Shown in pieces: positions 35,557 through 45,389 of a stretch of 64,000 bases of DNA. Each line of letters begins with the position of its first letter. Position 1 is the stretch's first letter. Source of the stretch: Aulostomus chinensis (lineage: Eukaryota > Chordata > Actinopteri > Syngnathiformes > Aulostomidae); NCBI GenBank assembly GCA_037954235.1, contig JBBMOA010000001.1, positions 29,093,074-29,157,073 on the forward strand, given 5' to 3'. The notes below the pieces were generated by a model. The model searched no databases, was not told where the DNA came from, and saw only the letters and a program-made list of their open reading frames with translations. Position numbers and translations under genes: made by a program.

Positions 35557-37154
35557 ATGAGCTTTTGGTGTAAGAGAGCAAGACAGATGCTGTTTTTAAT
35601 TCTGCGCGGAGACCGGAGTCCTTTCTTTCTTTTTTCCTGTGGGTCGATTTGCGGACTGTGCTTTAAGAGGATGCAAGCAACCTGTAAGTTTTGCCATTAA
35701 CGAGTGCGGTTAGCTAGCTTGTTAGCCGCTGCCTTGCTACGTTGCAACTGAAAAAAAAAGGGAAAAGAAGTCATGCTGAGCTCCCGTGCTGTCCCCGTTT
35801 CTTTTAAGTGAGAGCTGGACTGCTGATGAGCCGTGTGGGTGACATTTAATCTGAAGAAGTGTGTGTTTAAATACTACTGAGTTTCTGGCCGGGTCTTTTC
35901 TTTTCCATGGTTCAAGATGCAGATTTTCTTCTGCTGGGTTCTTCCCTGATGAGGGAAGAACTCACTGAGAAGAAGACGACTCTTGAACAGCTGAGATCCC
36001 AGAGTGAGGAGAGAGAGGCAGAAAATGGATGTTTGAGGAGACGAGTTTCTACTGCATCTCAGGAGAAAGAGACCTTCACTGCTGCGTTGGCCCACCTTGA
36101 ATCAAGGAAGGACCAGGACCCCACAAAGTGTGACAGTCTGAACGGTGAAGTTCAGAGTCTTCTATGTGCAGTGAGAACACAAAAGAAGAAAAGGAACAGT
36201 GCTCAGTGGGAAATCCTGGGAAATCTTCATGATTTAAAAAGCTGTTTGAAAGAGGAAAATCATGACCTTCAAGTGAAGGTCCAGCAAACTTCTGAAGAGC
36301 AAACAGACTCTCCCCTACGTCCAGCCAGAGAAGAGCAAGCAGACTCTCCCCTACGTCCAGCCAGAGAAGAGCAAGCAGACTCTCCCCTACGTCCAGCCAG
36401 AGAAGAGCAAGCAGACTCTCCCCTACGTCCAGCCAGAGAAGAGCAAGCAGACTCTCCCCTACGTCCAGCCAGAGAAGAGCAAGCAGACTCTCCCCTACGT
36501 CCAGCCAGAGAAGAGCAAGCAGACTCTCCCCTACGTCCAGCCAGAGAAGAGCAAGCAGACTCTCCCCTACGTCCAGCCAGAGAAGAGCAAACAGACTCTC
36601 CCCTACATCCAGCCAGAGAAGAGCAAGCAGACTCTCCCCTACGTCCAGCCAGAGAAGAGCAAACAGACTCTCCCCTACGTCCAGCCAGAGAAGAGCAAAC
36701 AGACTCTCCCCTACGTCCAGCCAGAGAAGAGCAAACAGACTCTCCACTACGTCCAGCCAGAGAAGAGCAAGCAGACTCTCCCCTACGTCCAGCCAGAGAA
36801 GAGCAAACAGACTCTCCCCTACGTCCAGCCAGAGAAGAGCAAACAGACTCTCCCCTACGTCCAGCCAGAGAAGAGCAAACAGACTCTCCCCTACGTCCAG
36901 CCAGAGAAGAGCAAGCAGATGCTCTCACATGTTCTTCTGCAGAGGAGCCATGGGATTCTGCTGCATGTCCTGCAACTGAAAAGCAGAATGATGGGGGCAC
37001 CCTGGAGACTGGACCTGCTAGGGGTCAAACCAGAGGTCTACTGAGCCGTGTGACATCTGGTGTAGAAGATGTTCTGTTCATGTTCATAGCTTCTTCTTTG
37101 TGTGCTTTTCCTCAACTCTGTTTTCTTTGTTTGTTATATATGATGATACCTTGA
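35557..37154 (+). CDS. unrecognised coiled-coil protein with 17 x 12-residue repeats and hydrophobic C-terminus
   Basis: The firm part is an open frame from ATG 35907 to TGA 37154 (415 codons). It contains a heptad-like charged N-terminus (about residues 15-125, REELTEKKTTLEQLRSQSEE ...) and then 17 perfect-length repeats of EEQ(A/T)DSPLRPAR. A short unique linker leads to a hydrophobic tail of about 25 residues (VLFMFIASSLCAF ... LLYMMIP) ending at the stop. That tail could be a tail anchor. I also see a possible upstream exon: ATG 35557 to a strong donor CCT|GTAAGT (35683/35684), joined to an acceptor after TTTTCTTTTCCATGGTTCAAG (35916). The phases agree, and this would replace the first three and part of the fourth codon of the single-exon start with 42 Cys/Phe-rich residues. 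Function unknown; the family was not recognised. Confidence 0.55.
36294..36905 (+). repeat. 36-bp coding minisatellite, 17 copies
   Basis: Exactly 17 x 36 bp, with an 18th copy beginning at 36906 and breaking off after five codons. Units differ only at the A/T codon (GCA/ACA) and one H for R. Because 36 is a multiple of three, all frames stay open through it, which explains long antisense open frames. Confidence 0.97.
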
Positions 37155-37254
37155 TCACCACAGCAGTTGATCCCAGCTTGATTAGCTGAGTGCTTTGCAG
37201 TCTAAAGCACTTTAGTGATACCTGTGGGGTCCCTTATCCTCCCTGACCACAGGG

Positions 37255-37420
37255 ATTCAGCCTCACTGAAGGAGAGTGAACCTTCCAGGTTGCAGCTCCT
37301 AGACTCTGGAACGCTCTCCCACTGGACATGAGGACGCTGTGGACACCTTTAGAAAGAAGCTAAAGACCCATTTGTTTAGTAATATTATTGTTCATGATGG
37401 AATCGTCCCTCTGTACCTGC
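37255..37420 (+). mobile_element. LINE (L2/CR1-type) reverse-transcriptase 3' remnant
   Basis: Residues VDTFRKKLKTHLFS, preceded in another frame by a degraded leucine/tryptophan-poor version of the usual LWNSLP block, are the typical last residues of fish L2-like LINE ORFs. It is a short fossil with stops and frameshifts. Confidence 0.6.
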
Positions 37421-37849
37421 CCACACAGGTCAAGAGGTCAAATGATTCCCTGTTTAAAACAGCTCTTCCATCACATGGATGTGCATCCCAACAGTCAGAG
37501 CTCACAGATGCTCCTATTCCCTCCAGTGGGAGGCACTAGGAGTGACTGATGAGGGTCAGGGGGGTCAGGCTAGTCCAGATAGTGGGTCTGTATGAGGATG
37601 TTAGGGAGGGATAAGGTAGTGGCAGAGTTCAGGCTGTAGTTGTGCTCCAACAGTTGAGACAGGGCAGGACAAAAAATGACATCCTGATGGCGTTAGGAGT
37701 GATTCTTACAAGAACCAATCAATAAAAGTGGGTGGTGACCTGCTCATGTGACGCTTGTGTTGATGATTACTGGGTCTCCTCCATGCTCATTTATCATGAA
37801 TGAATCCCTCTGAGTAAAACACCTGATGACTCCTGAGTTGTTTCACAAA

Positions 37850-37850
<1 letters not shown>
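37421..37850. other. no recognisable gene
   Basis: LINE flank; an AATAAA near 37720 could serve the upstream coiled-coil gene, but it is more than 500 bp from its stop. Confidence 0.4.

Positions 37851-37917
<67 letters not shown>
37851..37917 (+). repeat. (GT)n microsatellite
   Basis: About 33 GT units. It is followed by GCAATAACT and GTATAGATCAAACAATTATT, the same sequence that follows the (GT)n at 40091. Confidence 0.98.
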
Positions 37918-37918
<1 letters not shown>

Positions 37919-38495
37919 CAATAACTCTTTCTATGTATAGATCAAACAATTATTCATCAGTTGGATACACTGACAGTGGAAGTTCAGGTTTCCTGTAATT
38001 CAGTTTGCAGACAACACAGAAAACTGCCCCTGACCCCTCCCCTCATTCTGGAGGCTTTAACATGAAAATGAAAATGCTGAGAGACACAAATGCAAATCAG
38101 GGTATTTGACCAGAGGTGACATATTTTTAATGCTTTTCTTGTTATATTTGTTATATATGTTCTGTATGGTTATATTTGTTATGGTTGTTATGGAGTTTAT
38201 GGTTATTATCTCTGTTTCTTGTGTCTTTGTCTTTGTCGTCCTCCCCTTCGTCCGTCCTGGATTTTTGACCTTGGTTGCAGGAAGCCTGTGACCTCAACTC
38301 CTTTTTCTGTGTTGCTGAACGTAGAGCCTTGCTTCATTGTGCTAGCTAAAGTGTGATCCTCCCTGCTAATTCCTTATTTCGTTGACTAATTACCCACCAA
38401 AAATTAATACCTAACTGCTTTATTTGGCTGAAGTTTAAAAGACCATCATTCTGGTCGCAACAGTCTTTCTGCCTTGTAAACACGCTAAGCTAACG

Positions 38496-38770
38496 ATGGC
38501 TTCTCCCTCTTGTTCTCCTCTCTCCTGCTCAGAGTGCCACATGTTTTCTTCCTCCTCTGCCTCCTTTAGTGATACTGATAAGTGTGTTAAATGTAGTTTT
38601 TTGTTGTGTTGGAGGTGAGGCTTAGCGAGGTTGAATTGGACCTGCAGCGGCTCTGCACCAAAAGCTGCGAGAGCTAGCCAGCCCTCACTAGCAGGTGCGG
38701 ACCACCTTAGCTTAGCTCCTAGCTTAGGCCCAACTAGCGCTCCCCAAGAAGCTCCCAAGCATCTGGGAGA
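38496..38770 (+). pseudogene. LINE ORF1-like fragment, copy 1
   Basis: Starts MASPSCSPLSCSECHMFS with paired cysteines. After one frameshift near 38610 it continues as a leucine-heptad stretch (RLSEVELDLQRL). A short Cys-rich head plus coiled coil is what I associate with ORF1 of fish CR1-type LINEs. Copies lie at 40521 and 46459. Confidence 0.45.
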
Positions 38771-39048
38771 GCGCCAAGAAAAGTTGGGCCTAAGCTAGGA
38801 TGTGCTTGCTCATGAAGAATTGTTGGGTGTAAATTCATTTAAGGAGTGTTGAACTGAACCTGTTCTACTTGTAAAGTGTACCTTTTGTTATTTGGTTCTT
38901 TACAGGGTTATGACTTGACTGCAGCTTTGACCTGAGCAGGTGTTCATCCACATCTCAGTAACAGGGGACACTTTATCACACCAGTGGACAAACATCAGCA
39001 TTCATCACCCAGCAGCTCCTCTGATCAACAGAACAAGCTGAAGTATTC

Positions 39049-39121
39049 TGGAGAATGAGGGCATCGATCCCTCTACCTCTCACATGCTAAGCTAGCGCTC
39101 TACCATTGGAGCTAATTCCCC
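39049..39121 (-). tRNA. tRNA-Ala (AGC), acceptor intact
   Basis: On the minus strand the acceptor GGGGAAT pairs fully with ATTCTCC (one G:T), the D stem GCTC/GAGC is perfect, and the T stem GAGGG/CCCTC is perfect around ATCGATG. Loop TTAGCAT gives anticodon AGC. The anticodon stem CTAGC/GTGAG has one A:G mismatch and one G:T. This is the best-preserved acceptor among the four Ala copies. Possibly functional, but the stem defect and the lack of a nearby T-run leave doubt. Confidence 0.75.
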
Positions 39122-39810
39122 TGTTAAGGAGCACAGCAGATAATGGAGGTTGACCTTCACCATGGTTGAATGAGCGTCACCAGTTGAAGCTTCTCTGGTT
39201 GACCAATGTAATGGAGACCAAGGGTTCCATGACATGAATGATTAATTGAAGGTAGCATTTGTCTTGGTATTAACAGTTTATGTAAATTAGAGGCACACAC
39301 ACATGTTAATGGTCAGGTTTATTGAATCAGCAAACAAGTGAAATATTTTCTATGCCATGTGTTCCAGGGAGGGACCTGGGAAGCACAGGGGGACCGGCCA
39401 TCCTGCCTGTGGAAAATGAAGACCCCAGTGTCAGTCAGTGGTAATCACTGTGCAAGGCCTGGTATTTAGTGTTGATCTAGTTTGTCTCATGTAAATGTGG
39501 CAGTTTCAGTCGTCACGTCAGTCCTCACCTCTTCCTGGTGGTTTCCTTAAAGGGGGTGGAGCCAAAAGGGGAGAGCGGTCCAAGGAAGCTCCTTAAGAGC
39601 TGTAGGTGCAAACCTTTGCTCCCAGATGGGGGAGGGGGTACAATCACAGGCAAGGTTCATTGAATGATTATGTGGATGTATGACTGAGTTGGTGTAGTAG
39701 TCTGGAATCATGTATATATTTAGTCAGGTTAAGTTGTTGAGATGGTGCTGGTTTGATGTAAATATTGATTGTAGAGCATGGTTGTGGTCTCACCTCCACT
39801 CTATGGGCCA

Positions 39811-39942
39811 TCCATTGTCATCTTCTGCTTATTATTATTATTACACAGAAAGATCCCGCGCCCGAGCCAGGACTCGAACCCGGAACCTTCTTGCTGTGAG
39901 GGCACAGTGCTAACCATTGCACCACCGTGCAGGCCCGCTATG
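39811..39942 (-). mobile_element. SINE copy with internal deletion
   Basis: The tRNA-like head is present (minus strand GTGGTGCAATGGTTAGCAC ... GGGTTCGAGTCCTGGC). The middle ~270 bp seen in the 47731-48112 copy is missing and replaced by an ATT triplet run at about 39830-39842. The outer flank (GGCCATCCATTGTCATCTTC) is the same as in the full copy, so the loss came after duplication. Confidence 0.8.
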
Positions 39943-40087
39943 GGGGCTGATCTGTCAAATTTCCTGCAGCCAGGAGGGAATTAAAGGCAGTCAGGGGTTT
40001 TTAATGTAAGTTGATGGTGTCTCATGCAATCTCTTTCAATACTCCAGTGGTGGTTTAAGTGAAGAAAAACATGGGTTAGTCAGTAGG

Positions 40088-40090
<3 letters not shown>

Positions 40091-40126
<36 letters not shown>

Positions 40127-40127
40127 A
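40091..40127 (+). repeat. (GT)n microsatellite at a duplication junction
   Basis: The left flank (GTCAGTAGGACTCTGTGTG) matches unit II at 48246. The right flank matches what follows the other (GT)n at 37917. Confidence 0.95.
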
Positions 40128-40520
40128 ATAACTACAAGTTATCTATGTATAGATCAAACAATTATTCATCAATTGGATACATTGACAGTGGAAGTTCAGG
40201 TTTCCTGTAATTTACAGCAGTTTGCAGACAATGCAGAAAACTGCCCCTGACCCCTCCCCTCATTCTGGAGGAGGCTTGGTCTTGGATTTTTGACCTTGGT
40301 TGCAAGAAGCCTGTGACCTCAACTCCTTTTTCTGTGTTGCTGAACGTAGAGCCTTGCTTCATTGTGCTAGCTAAAGTGTGATCCTCCCTGCTAATTCCTT
40401 ATTTCGTTGACTAATTACCCACCAAAAATTAATACCGAATTGCTTTATTTGGCAGAAGTTCAGAAGACCATCATTCTGGTAGCAACAGTCTTTCTGCCTT
40501 GTAAACACGCTAAGCTAACG

Positions 40521-40633
40521 ATGGCTTCTCCCTCTTGTTCTCCTCTCTCCTGCTCAGGGTGCCACATGTTTTCTTCCTCCTCTTCCTCCTTTAGTGATAC
40601 TGATAAGTGTTTTAATGCAGACTTTCCTTCGTG
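40521..40633 (+). pseudogene. LINE ORF1-like fragment, copy 2, truncated
   Basis: Same start as copy 1 (MASPSCSPLSCSGCHMFS) but cut at about 40615. There it joins AATGCAGACTTTCC, the sequence that follows the (GT)n in unit II. Confidence 0.45.
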
Positions 40634-41159
40634 ACAACCGATTTGATTTGGAAACCATCTCATCTTAATCTCCCTCCAAAAACCCTCTTCTGCAACTTTG
40701 TACCCAAGTTGTCTCCTCATCAGGCACCACAGTATCCAGTAGGTTCAGTTAAAACAGTCATCAGTGATTAATGTTCATGTTCAATGATGAGGTTTTGATT
40801 TATTCTTCTAGAATCATCTGAACAAACCCTCCTCAACACAGTGAAGCCTTCATCTGACAGGAGGAGTTTCTTTTCCCAGTGATTCCACTGGTAAAGTGAA
40901 AAGCTTCGTTCATCAGACTGGTCTGATAGGATCAACTACTGGTTGCTCTGGAGTGGAAACAGCAACCTGTCAGGAAACATTAGTCAGATCAAAGCCAAGA
41001 TTAAAGCAAGAGCCTCCAGATCAAAGAGAGAATTGATGATGATGTCATCAGGGGGCTTTGATAGTGTATATATTTGTAGCTAGAATTCTGTCTTTGATCT
41101 CAGGAGGACATGAAAGAAACCCAATAGAGGAAAGTATAAGAGAGCACATTCAGCTTCAT

Positions 41160-41431
41160 TCACTGTTACACTGTTTATACTGTTTACATTGTCTGCACTT
41201 TATTCACTCACTCCAGTCACCTTACTCTTCATTTTATATTGTGTACATCCTGTATGTAGTATATTTATTGTATTTTATCTTTAATCTTATTTTTATTCTC
41301 TTATTTATTCCCACTGTCATGTCCCTCTTTTTTACTATTGTTTTTTAATGTCATGCTGCTCAGTTGTACCGTACTTTAATTGCCCCTCGGGGATAAATAA
41401 AGTCATCTGAATCTGAATCTGAATCTGAATT
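41160..41431 (+). mobile_element. 3'-truncated LINE-like insertion with (GAATCT)n tail
   Basis: Both paralogous cassettes (48857 direct, 55790 inverted) read continuously CAGCTTCATT-AGAAACAC. Here ~270 bp sit between those halves, ending GGGGATAAATAAAGTCATCT and then a GAATCT repeat. A simple-repeat tail and a presumptive 5' truncation fit a LINE 3' end or a SINE. A duplicated ATT at the edges is too short to prove a target-site duplication. Confidence 0.7.
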
Positions 41432-41802
41432 AGAAACACTTGAACTGTTCAACAGTAGAATTTGTTTGAAACAGTTTACAACACTGAGATTTTTGTATTT
41501 TCAGTTTAATTCTAACTTAAAACTGGGCATGAACATTTTTAGTCGTTCATATTCTAATATACAGAGGAAGTCATGACATTCCCTTTTTTTAACCTGTCCT
41601 GTTCAGGAAATGGAAATGGAAATTTAGCTGCTATGTTGAATCAGAAAAACCTTTTGAAGTCTACTTTTGCTTCAGTCAGAAAGTAGACTGTTGTTAACTC
41701 TCACAATGGTTGGTGATTGTGGAGGAAGACAAAATCCTTATGAACCTCTTTTTAACAGACACACATTTCTAAAGACACTGGTTCATTTTATGTTTCTTCT
41801 TC

Positions 41803-41874
41803 TAGCAGAGGATGGTTTTGATCCATCGACCTCTGGGTTATGGGCCCAGCACGCTTCCTCTGCTCCACTCTGCT
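41803..41874 (-). tRNA. initiator tRNA-Met (CAT), slightly diverged
   Basis: 72 nt with acceptor AGCAGAG/CTCTGCT, including the A1:U72 pair specific to eukaryotic initiators. The three G:C pairs at the base of the anticodon stem (GGG/CCC around CCCATAA) are also present. It differs from the intact copy at 55329 by a D-stem A (one mismatch) and by a T-loop reading ATCAAAA instead of ATCGAAA. Could be weakly functional or an early pseudogene. Confidence 0.7.
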
Positions 41875-41960
41875 CTACCATTGACTGAACAGTCCTTGTT
41901 TTAGGAGAGCATTCTCTGTCTTTGTCTCTGCCCTGCTCTCCTGTTCTCTTTCCCCACACC

Positions 41961-42152
41961 GGTCAAAGCAGAAGGCCGTCCCCACTGATCCTGGATCTGC
42001 TCGACGTTCCTGCCTGTTAAAAGGAAGGTTTTCATCACCACTGTTGCAGGATGTGCTGCTGGTGGAGAATTGTTGGGTGTAGATTCATTGAAGGAGTTTG
42101 GTGCTGGACCTGCTCTACTAGTAAAGAGTCATGAGAGAACTTTGTTGTGACT
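41961..42152 (+). repeat. interspersed repeat, also at 53933-54120
   Basis: Direct copy of 53933-54120 (CACTGATCCTGGATCTGCTC ... GGAGAATTGTTGGGTGTAGA). The GAATTGTTGGGTGTA part also ends the ORF1 pieces near 38816 and 46780. Confidence 0.75.
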
Positions 42153-42153
42153 T

Positions 42154-42195
<42 letters not shown>
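42153..42195 (+). repeat. (AC)n microsatellite
   Basis: About 21 AC units. Confidence 0.96.
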
Positions 42196-42196
<1 letters not shown>

Positions 42197-42757
42197 TCAT
42201 TTCTTCCTGCCATGAACACAGACTGTGTGTTTAATGTTAACAAAAATTCTACTTTGTCAGTGAATTAATTCATTTCATATTACAGTCTGCAACTTTCAGT
42301 TTCTGTCAGGATGGCCGAGCGGTCTAAGGCGCTGCGTTCAGGCAACAGTCTCTCCTGGAGGCGTGGGTTTGAATTCCACTTCTGACAAAGGACATTTTCT
42401 CAACATTCCTATGCATCCACAGTGGTAAATTCCAAACCCAGTTGAAGCTGCTCTCCACTGATGGGAGTGAGTGGTTGAACTGGCAGCAGAGGAGGCAAAG
42501 GAGCTTCCCTGTGATGTCCCAACATCGCCTGGTTTCCTCCAACATGGAGCAGCCACCAAACTCTAACTACAATGTTGGATCAAAGTCTGCTGAAGAAATG
42601 TGTTTTCTTTCAAGTCACATTTTGTCCATTAACTTCATAATCAGAGTCTCCATCTCATCACATGACTAAAGTCTGGGTTCTGTGTTGGTGGTAAAATATC
42701 CTTCCACTCACCCAGGCTCCCCACTGGTCTGCACACAGAAATGCATATTTTACTGGT
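42186..42757 (+). repeat. tRNA-Leu cassette, copy 1
   Basis: Matches 44468-45052 on both sides of the tRNA. The downstream ~370 bp are nearly identical (CCTATGCATCCACAGTGGTA ... CATATTTTACTGGTTT). Copy 2 has about 40 extra bases upstream (GGAGCCAGTAGCTCC). Confidence 0.88.
42305..42387 (+). pseudogene. tRNA-Leu (CAG)-like, broken anticodon stem
   Basis: 83 nt, type II with a long variable arm. Acceptor GTCAGGA/TTCTGAC and T arm are good. The anticodon stem CTGCG now faces AACAG (two mismatches next to the loop), whereas copy 2 at 44604 has CGCAG. The CAG anticodon remains. A TTTT terminator follows at about 42395. Confidence 0.8.
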
Positions 42758-43095
42758 TTAACCAGTTCCTCAAGTAGTTTAGGAAAAAAGACACTTTGTT
42801 AGCTCCTGTAAAGGTCCCACTTTGGGTCATAACACTTTTTTCCAGACTGCTTGACGTCTCAGTCAGAACAGCTGAGATGAGAACTGAATGTCTGGATTTC
42901 TTCCTGACATCATCAGGGTCTGAGGAGCTCATTAAAAAAAAGGATTCAGTCAGATGGGAGTTAGAACTTGGAGACCAAAGAAGGAACCTCCAAATTCAGG
43001 ACCCTGAGATCAAAGTGAAAGCTCTGATCTCAGAGGTCTGGGATATTTCACATCCTGATGGCCCTCCAAAATAAGAGCCCTGTGTCACTGTCTAA

Positions 43096-43300
43096 AAATC
43101 ATCATTTGTTTGTGAAAAAATCAGGGTCTGTTTGTCAGACCTTTCCCCAAATCATCATTTGTTTGTGAAAAAATCAGGGTAGGTTTGTCAGACTTTGTCA
43201 GACCTTTCCCTAAATCATCATTTGTTTGTGAAAAAATCAGGGTATGTTTGTCAGACTTTGTCAGACCTTTCCCCAAATCATCATTTGTTTGTGGAAATTA
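43096..43300 (+). repeat. 53/63-bp tandem repeat, four copies
   Basis: AATCATCATTTGTTTGTG begins at 43097, 43150, 43213 and 43276. Units 2 and 3 are longer by a duplicated GTCAGACTTT. Confidence 0.9.
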
Positions 43301-43372
43301 GATCCAGAAAACCACTGCAGTCCCTCGTACATGATTAGTGCCATAGTTTGTCTCACACGTTTCCTCTTTGAT

Positions 43373-43444
43373 GGTTCCATGGTGGAATGGTGAGCACTCT
43401 GGACTCTGAATCCAGTGATCCCAGTTCAAACCTCAGTGGGGCCT
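43373..43444 (+). tRNA. tRNA-Gln (CTG), diverged
   Basis: 72 nt. Acceptor GGTTCCA pairs with TGGGGCC through two T:G wobbles. Anticodon stem CTGGA/TCCAG is perfect around CTCTGAA, with anticodon CTG at 43406-43408. The T stem CCCAG/CTCAG has two mismatches, so function is doubtful. Confidence 0.65.
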
Positions 43445-43930
43445 CCAGCAGGTCTCTGACAGGTGTTGATAGAGGAGTTGTGGCTGCTGACTACAGTGGA
43501 AGACACCATCAACAATGGTGTGTAGAAGCTCTCAGCTCCTTCAGTCACATGACTGGGCCATCCTGTCATGTCAGTGATGTCACTTGGCAGGACTGCCATT
43601 GCATTCTTAATTCTATAACATCTGAGATTAAAATCTATGGAATTACAACCAACAAGCAGCCAAACACCTGATCAGATGCTCCTTCATCAGGCTGAGAAGA
43701 ATCAATCTAAACTGGGATGAAGAAAATTAACTGAGAGGAGAAACCTCCTGATTGGATGACATGGACCCACCTGATCCATGTCAGCCTTGTTGGAGCAGAA
43801 AGAGGTGGATCAGAGGAATCAGTGGATCAAGACTCAGGTGGCAGATGAAGAATCTCTGTATTCACAATGGAGTCAGAGAAATCTTCCAACGTGAGAGAAC
43901 GTGAAAGACCATTTTATACCAAAGACAGGC

Positions 43931-44007
<77 letters not shown>
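43931..44007 (+). repeat. (GT)n microsatellite
   Basis: About 38 GT units with one GC interruption near 43957. Confidence 0.97.
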
Positions 44008-44011
<4 letters not shown>

Positions 44012-44327
44012 ACTGACTGGAAACTGAATAATAACCAGACTAACTTTTATCTTTGACCAAGTCTGGTTGACTCACTAAATTCATAACTCAAGTGATTATT
44101 TAATTAATGAACAGAACATGTGTCTAAAGTCATGATCAAATTAATGTAAAATCTGAGCAACGAGGGTTTGAAAATGTTCCAATGAGCCAAACCAATGTTG
44201 ACAGTTAAAAGAAGCCAATGTGGGAGGATTCTTTCTGTCTCAGCAGTAAAGACCAATCCCACAGCGCCAACCAGGTTGATTGCAGGTGATGTCAAGTGGT
44301 ATTTAGAGGAACGTCCTCATTGTGTTT

Positions 44328-44399
44328 GGTTCCATGGTGGAATGGTGAGCCCTCTGGACTCTGGGTCCAGTGATCCCAGTTCAAGTCTCAGAAGGACCT
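44328..44399 (+). pseudogene. tRNA-Gln (CTG)-like pseudogene
   Basis: Same 5' half as the copy at 43373. The anticodon stem is intact, but the loop is CTCTGGG. The acceptor GGTTCCA now faces AAGGACC (two mismatches) and the T stem keeps the two mismatches of the other copy. Confidence 0.7.
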
Positions 44400-44467
44400 T
44401 CCTGTCTGGAATGTGTCCCATGTAACAAACTGATCAAGAGATGTTACGTGGTTCAAATGTTCTGGTT

Positions 44468-45052
44468 CGTTTCTTACTGCCATGAACACAGACTGTGTGT
44501 TTAATGTTAACAATAAATGCAACAACTAAGGAGCCAGTAGCTCCTGTGGAAAAACAATTCTACTTTGTCAGTGAATTAATTCAGTCTGCAACTTTCAGTG
44601 TCTGTCAGGATGGCCGAGCGGTCTAAAGCGCTGCGTTCAGGTCGCAGTCTCTCCTGGAGGCGTGGGTTCGAATCCCACTTCTGACAAAGGACATTTTCTC
44701 CACATTCCTATGCATCCACAGTGGTAAATTCCAAACCCAGTTGAAGCTGCTCTCCACTGATGGGAGTGAGTGGTTGAACTGGCAGCAGAGGAGGCAAAGG
44801 AGCTTCCCTGTGATGGTCCAACATCGCCTGGTTTCCTCCAACATGGAGCAGCCACCAAACTCTAACTTCAATGTTGGATCAAAGTCTGCTGAAGAAATGT
44901 GTTTTCTTTCAATTCACATTTTGTCCATTAACTTCATAATCAGAGTCACCATCTCATCACATGACTAAAGTCTGGGTTCTGTATTGGTGGTAAAATATCC
45001 TTCCATGCCCCTCACTAGTTTGCACACAGAAAAGCATATTTTACTGGTTTCA
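44468..45052 (+). repeat. tRNA-Leu cassette, copy 2
   Basis: Partner of 42186-42757, holding the intact tRNA-Leu. Confidence 0.88.
44604..44686 (+). tRNA. tRNA-Leu (CAG)
   Basis: 83 nt. Acceptor GTCAGGA/TTCTGAC pairs (one G:T), anticodon stem CTGCG/CGCAG is perfect around TTCAGGT, and the anticodon CAG is at 44638-44640. The long variable arm is paired, T stem GTGGG/CCCAC is perfect, and a TTTT Pol III terminator follows at about 44694. Both internal promoter boxes are canonical. Probably functional, unlike its neighbour at 42305. Confidence 0.93.
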
Positions 45053-45335
45053 GATCTCTTAGCTTGTTCTCTCTCTTAAACCTGCTGAGGCAGCTTTCAT
45101 TGTGTGATTCATTTTAAAATATAAATATGGAACAGAACCATTGGAATCAGATGTCAGGACATTTGAAGGAATGTCAATCTCCTGTTGAAATGTTGCAGTG
45201 TGCAGCTGAGGCTCTCTGGCAGTGGCACCAGGAGCCCCAATGGCAGAACCTGGACCCTCCTGGAGGAGAACCACAGGTGAGGGCCTTCTTGGCTCTAAAT
45301 TGATGGAAATAAAGTGTCTGAGGCTGTTAGCAGCC

Positions 45336-45389
45336 ATGAAGTTGATCTGGTTGGCACTGGTATTTGTTCTTGCTGCAGCTCAGGAGTGA
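45336..45389 (+). other. signal-peptide-like micro-ORF, copy 1
   Basis: ATG opens a 17-residue frame, MKLIWLALVFVLAAAQE then stop. A lysine followed by about 12 hydrophobic residues and small residues at the end resembles a secretory signal. It lies in a segment repeated inverted at 50390-50647. It may be the first exon of a decayed secreted-protein gene; no further exons were recognised. Confidence 0.3.

Larger units (their letters stand above)
38037..41955 (+). repeat. tRNA cassette, unit I (Ala to initiator Met)
   Basis: Direct duplicate of unit II (45999-49396). Shared order: CR1-like ORF1 piece, tRNA-Ala (minus), CCAGGGAGGGACCTGGGAAG block, SINE (minus), (GT)n, ACAACCGATTTGATTTGGAA block, initiator-Met tRNA (minus). 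Unit I is longer because it carries a second ORF1 piece (about 40128-40620) and a LINE insertion (41160-41431), and shorter in the SINE. Confidence 0.88.

Noticed and set aside
36076..37000. Two long minus-strand open frames (223 and 243 codons) made of 12-residue repeats
   Set aside because: They are the antisense of the 36-bp coding repeat. A repeat length divisible by three keeps all frames open. Only the plus frame has a non-repeat coiled coil before and a hydrophobic end after.
40460..40720. Minus-strand ORFs opposite the LINE ORF1 pieces (LKEEEEEENMWHPEQERGEQE)
   Set aside because: The plus strand carries the Cys-rich/leucine-heptad reading expected of ORF1; the acidic minus reading is its antisense.
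42324..44871. Minus-strand ORFs across the tRNA-Leu cassettes (MLEETRRCW...)
   Set aside because: They read through a tRNA gene on the other strand and are duplicated only because the cassette is.
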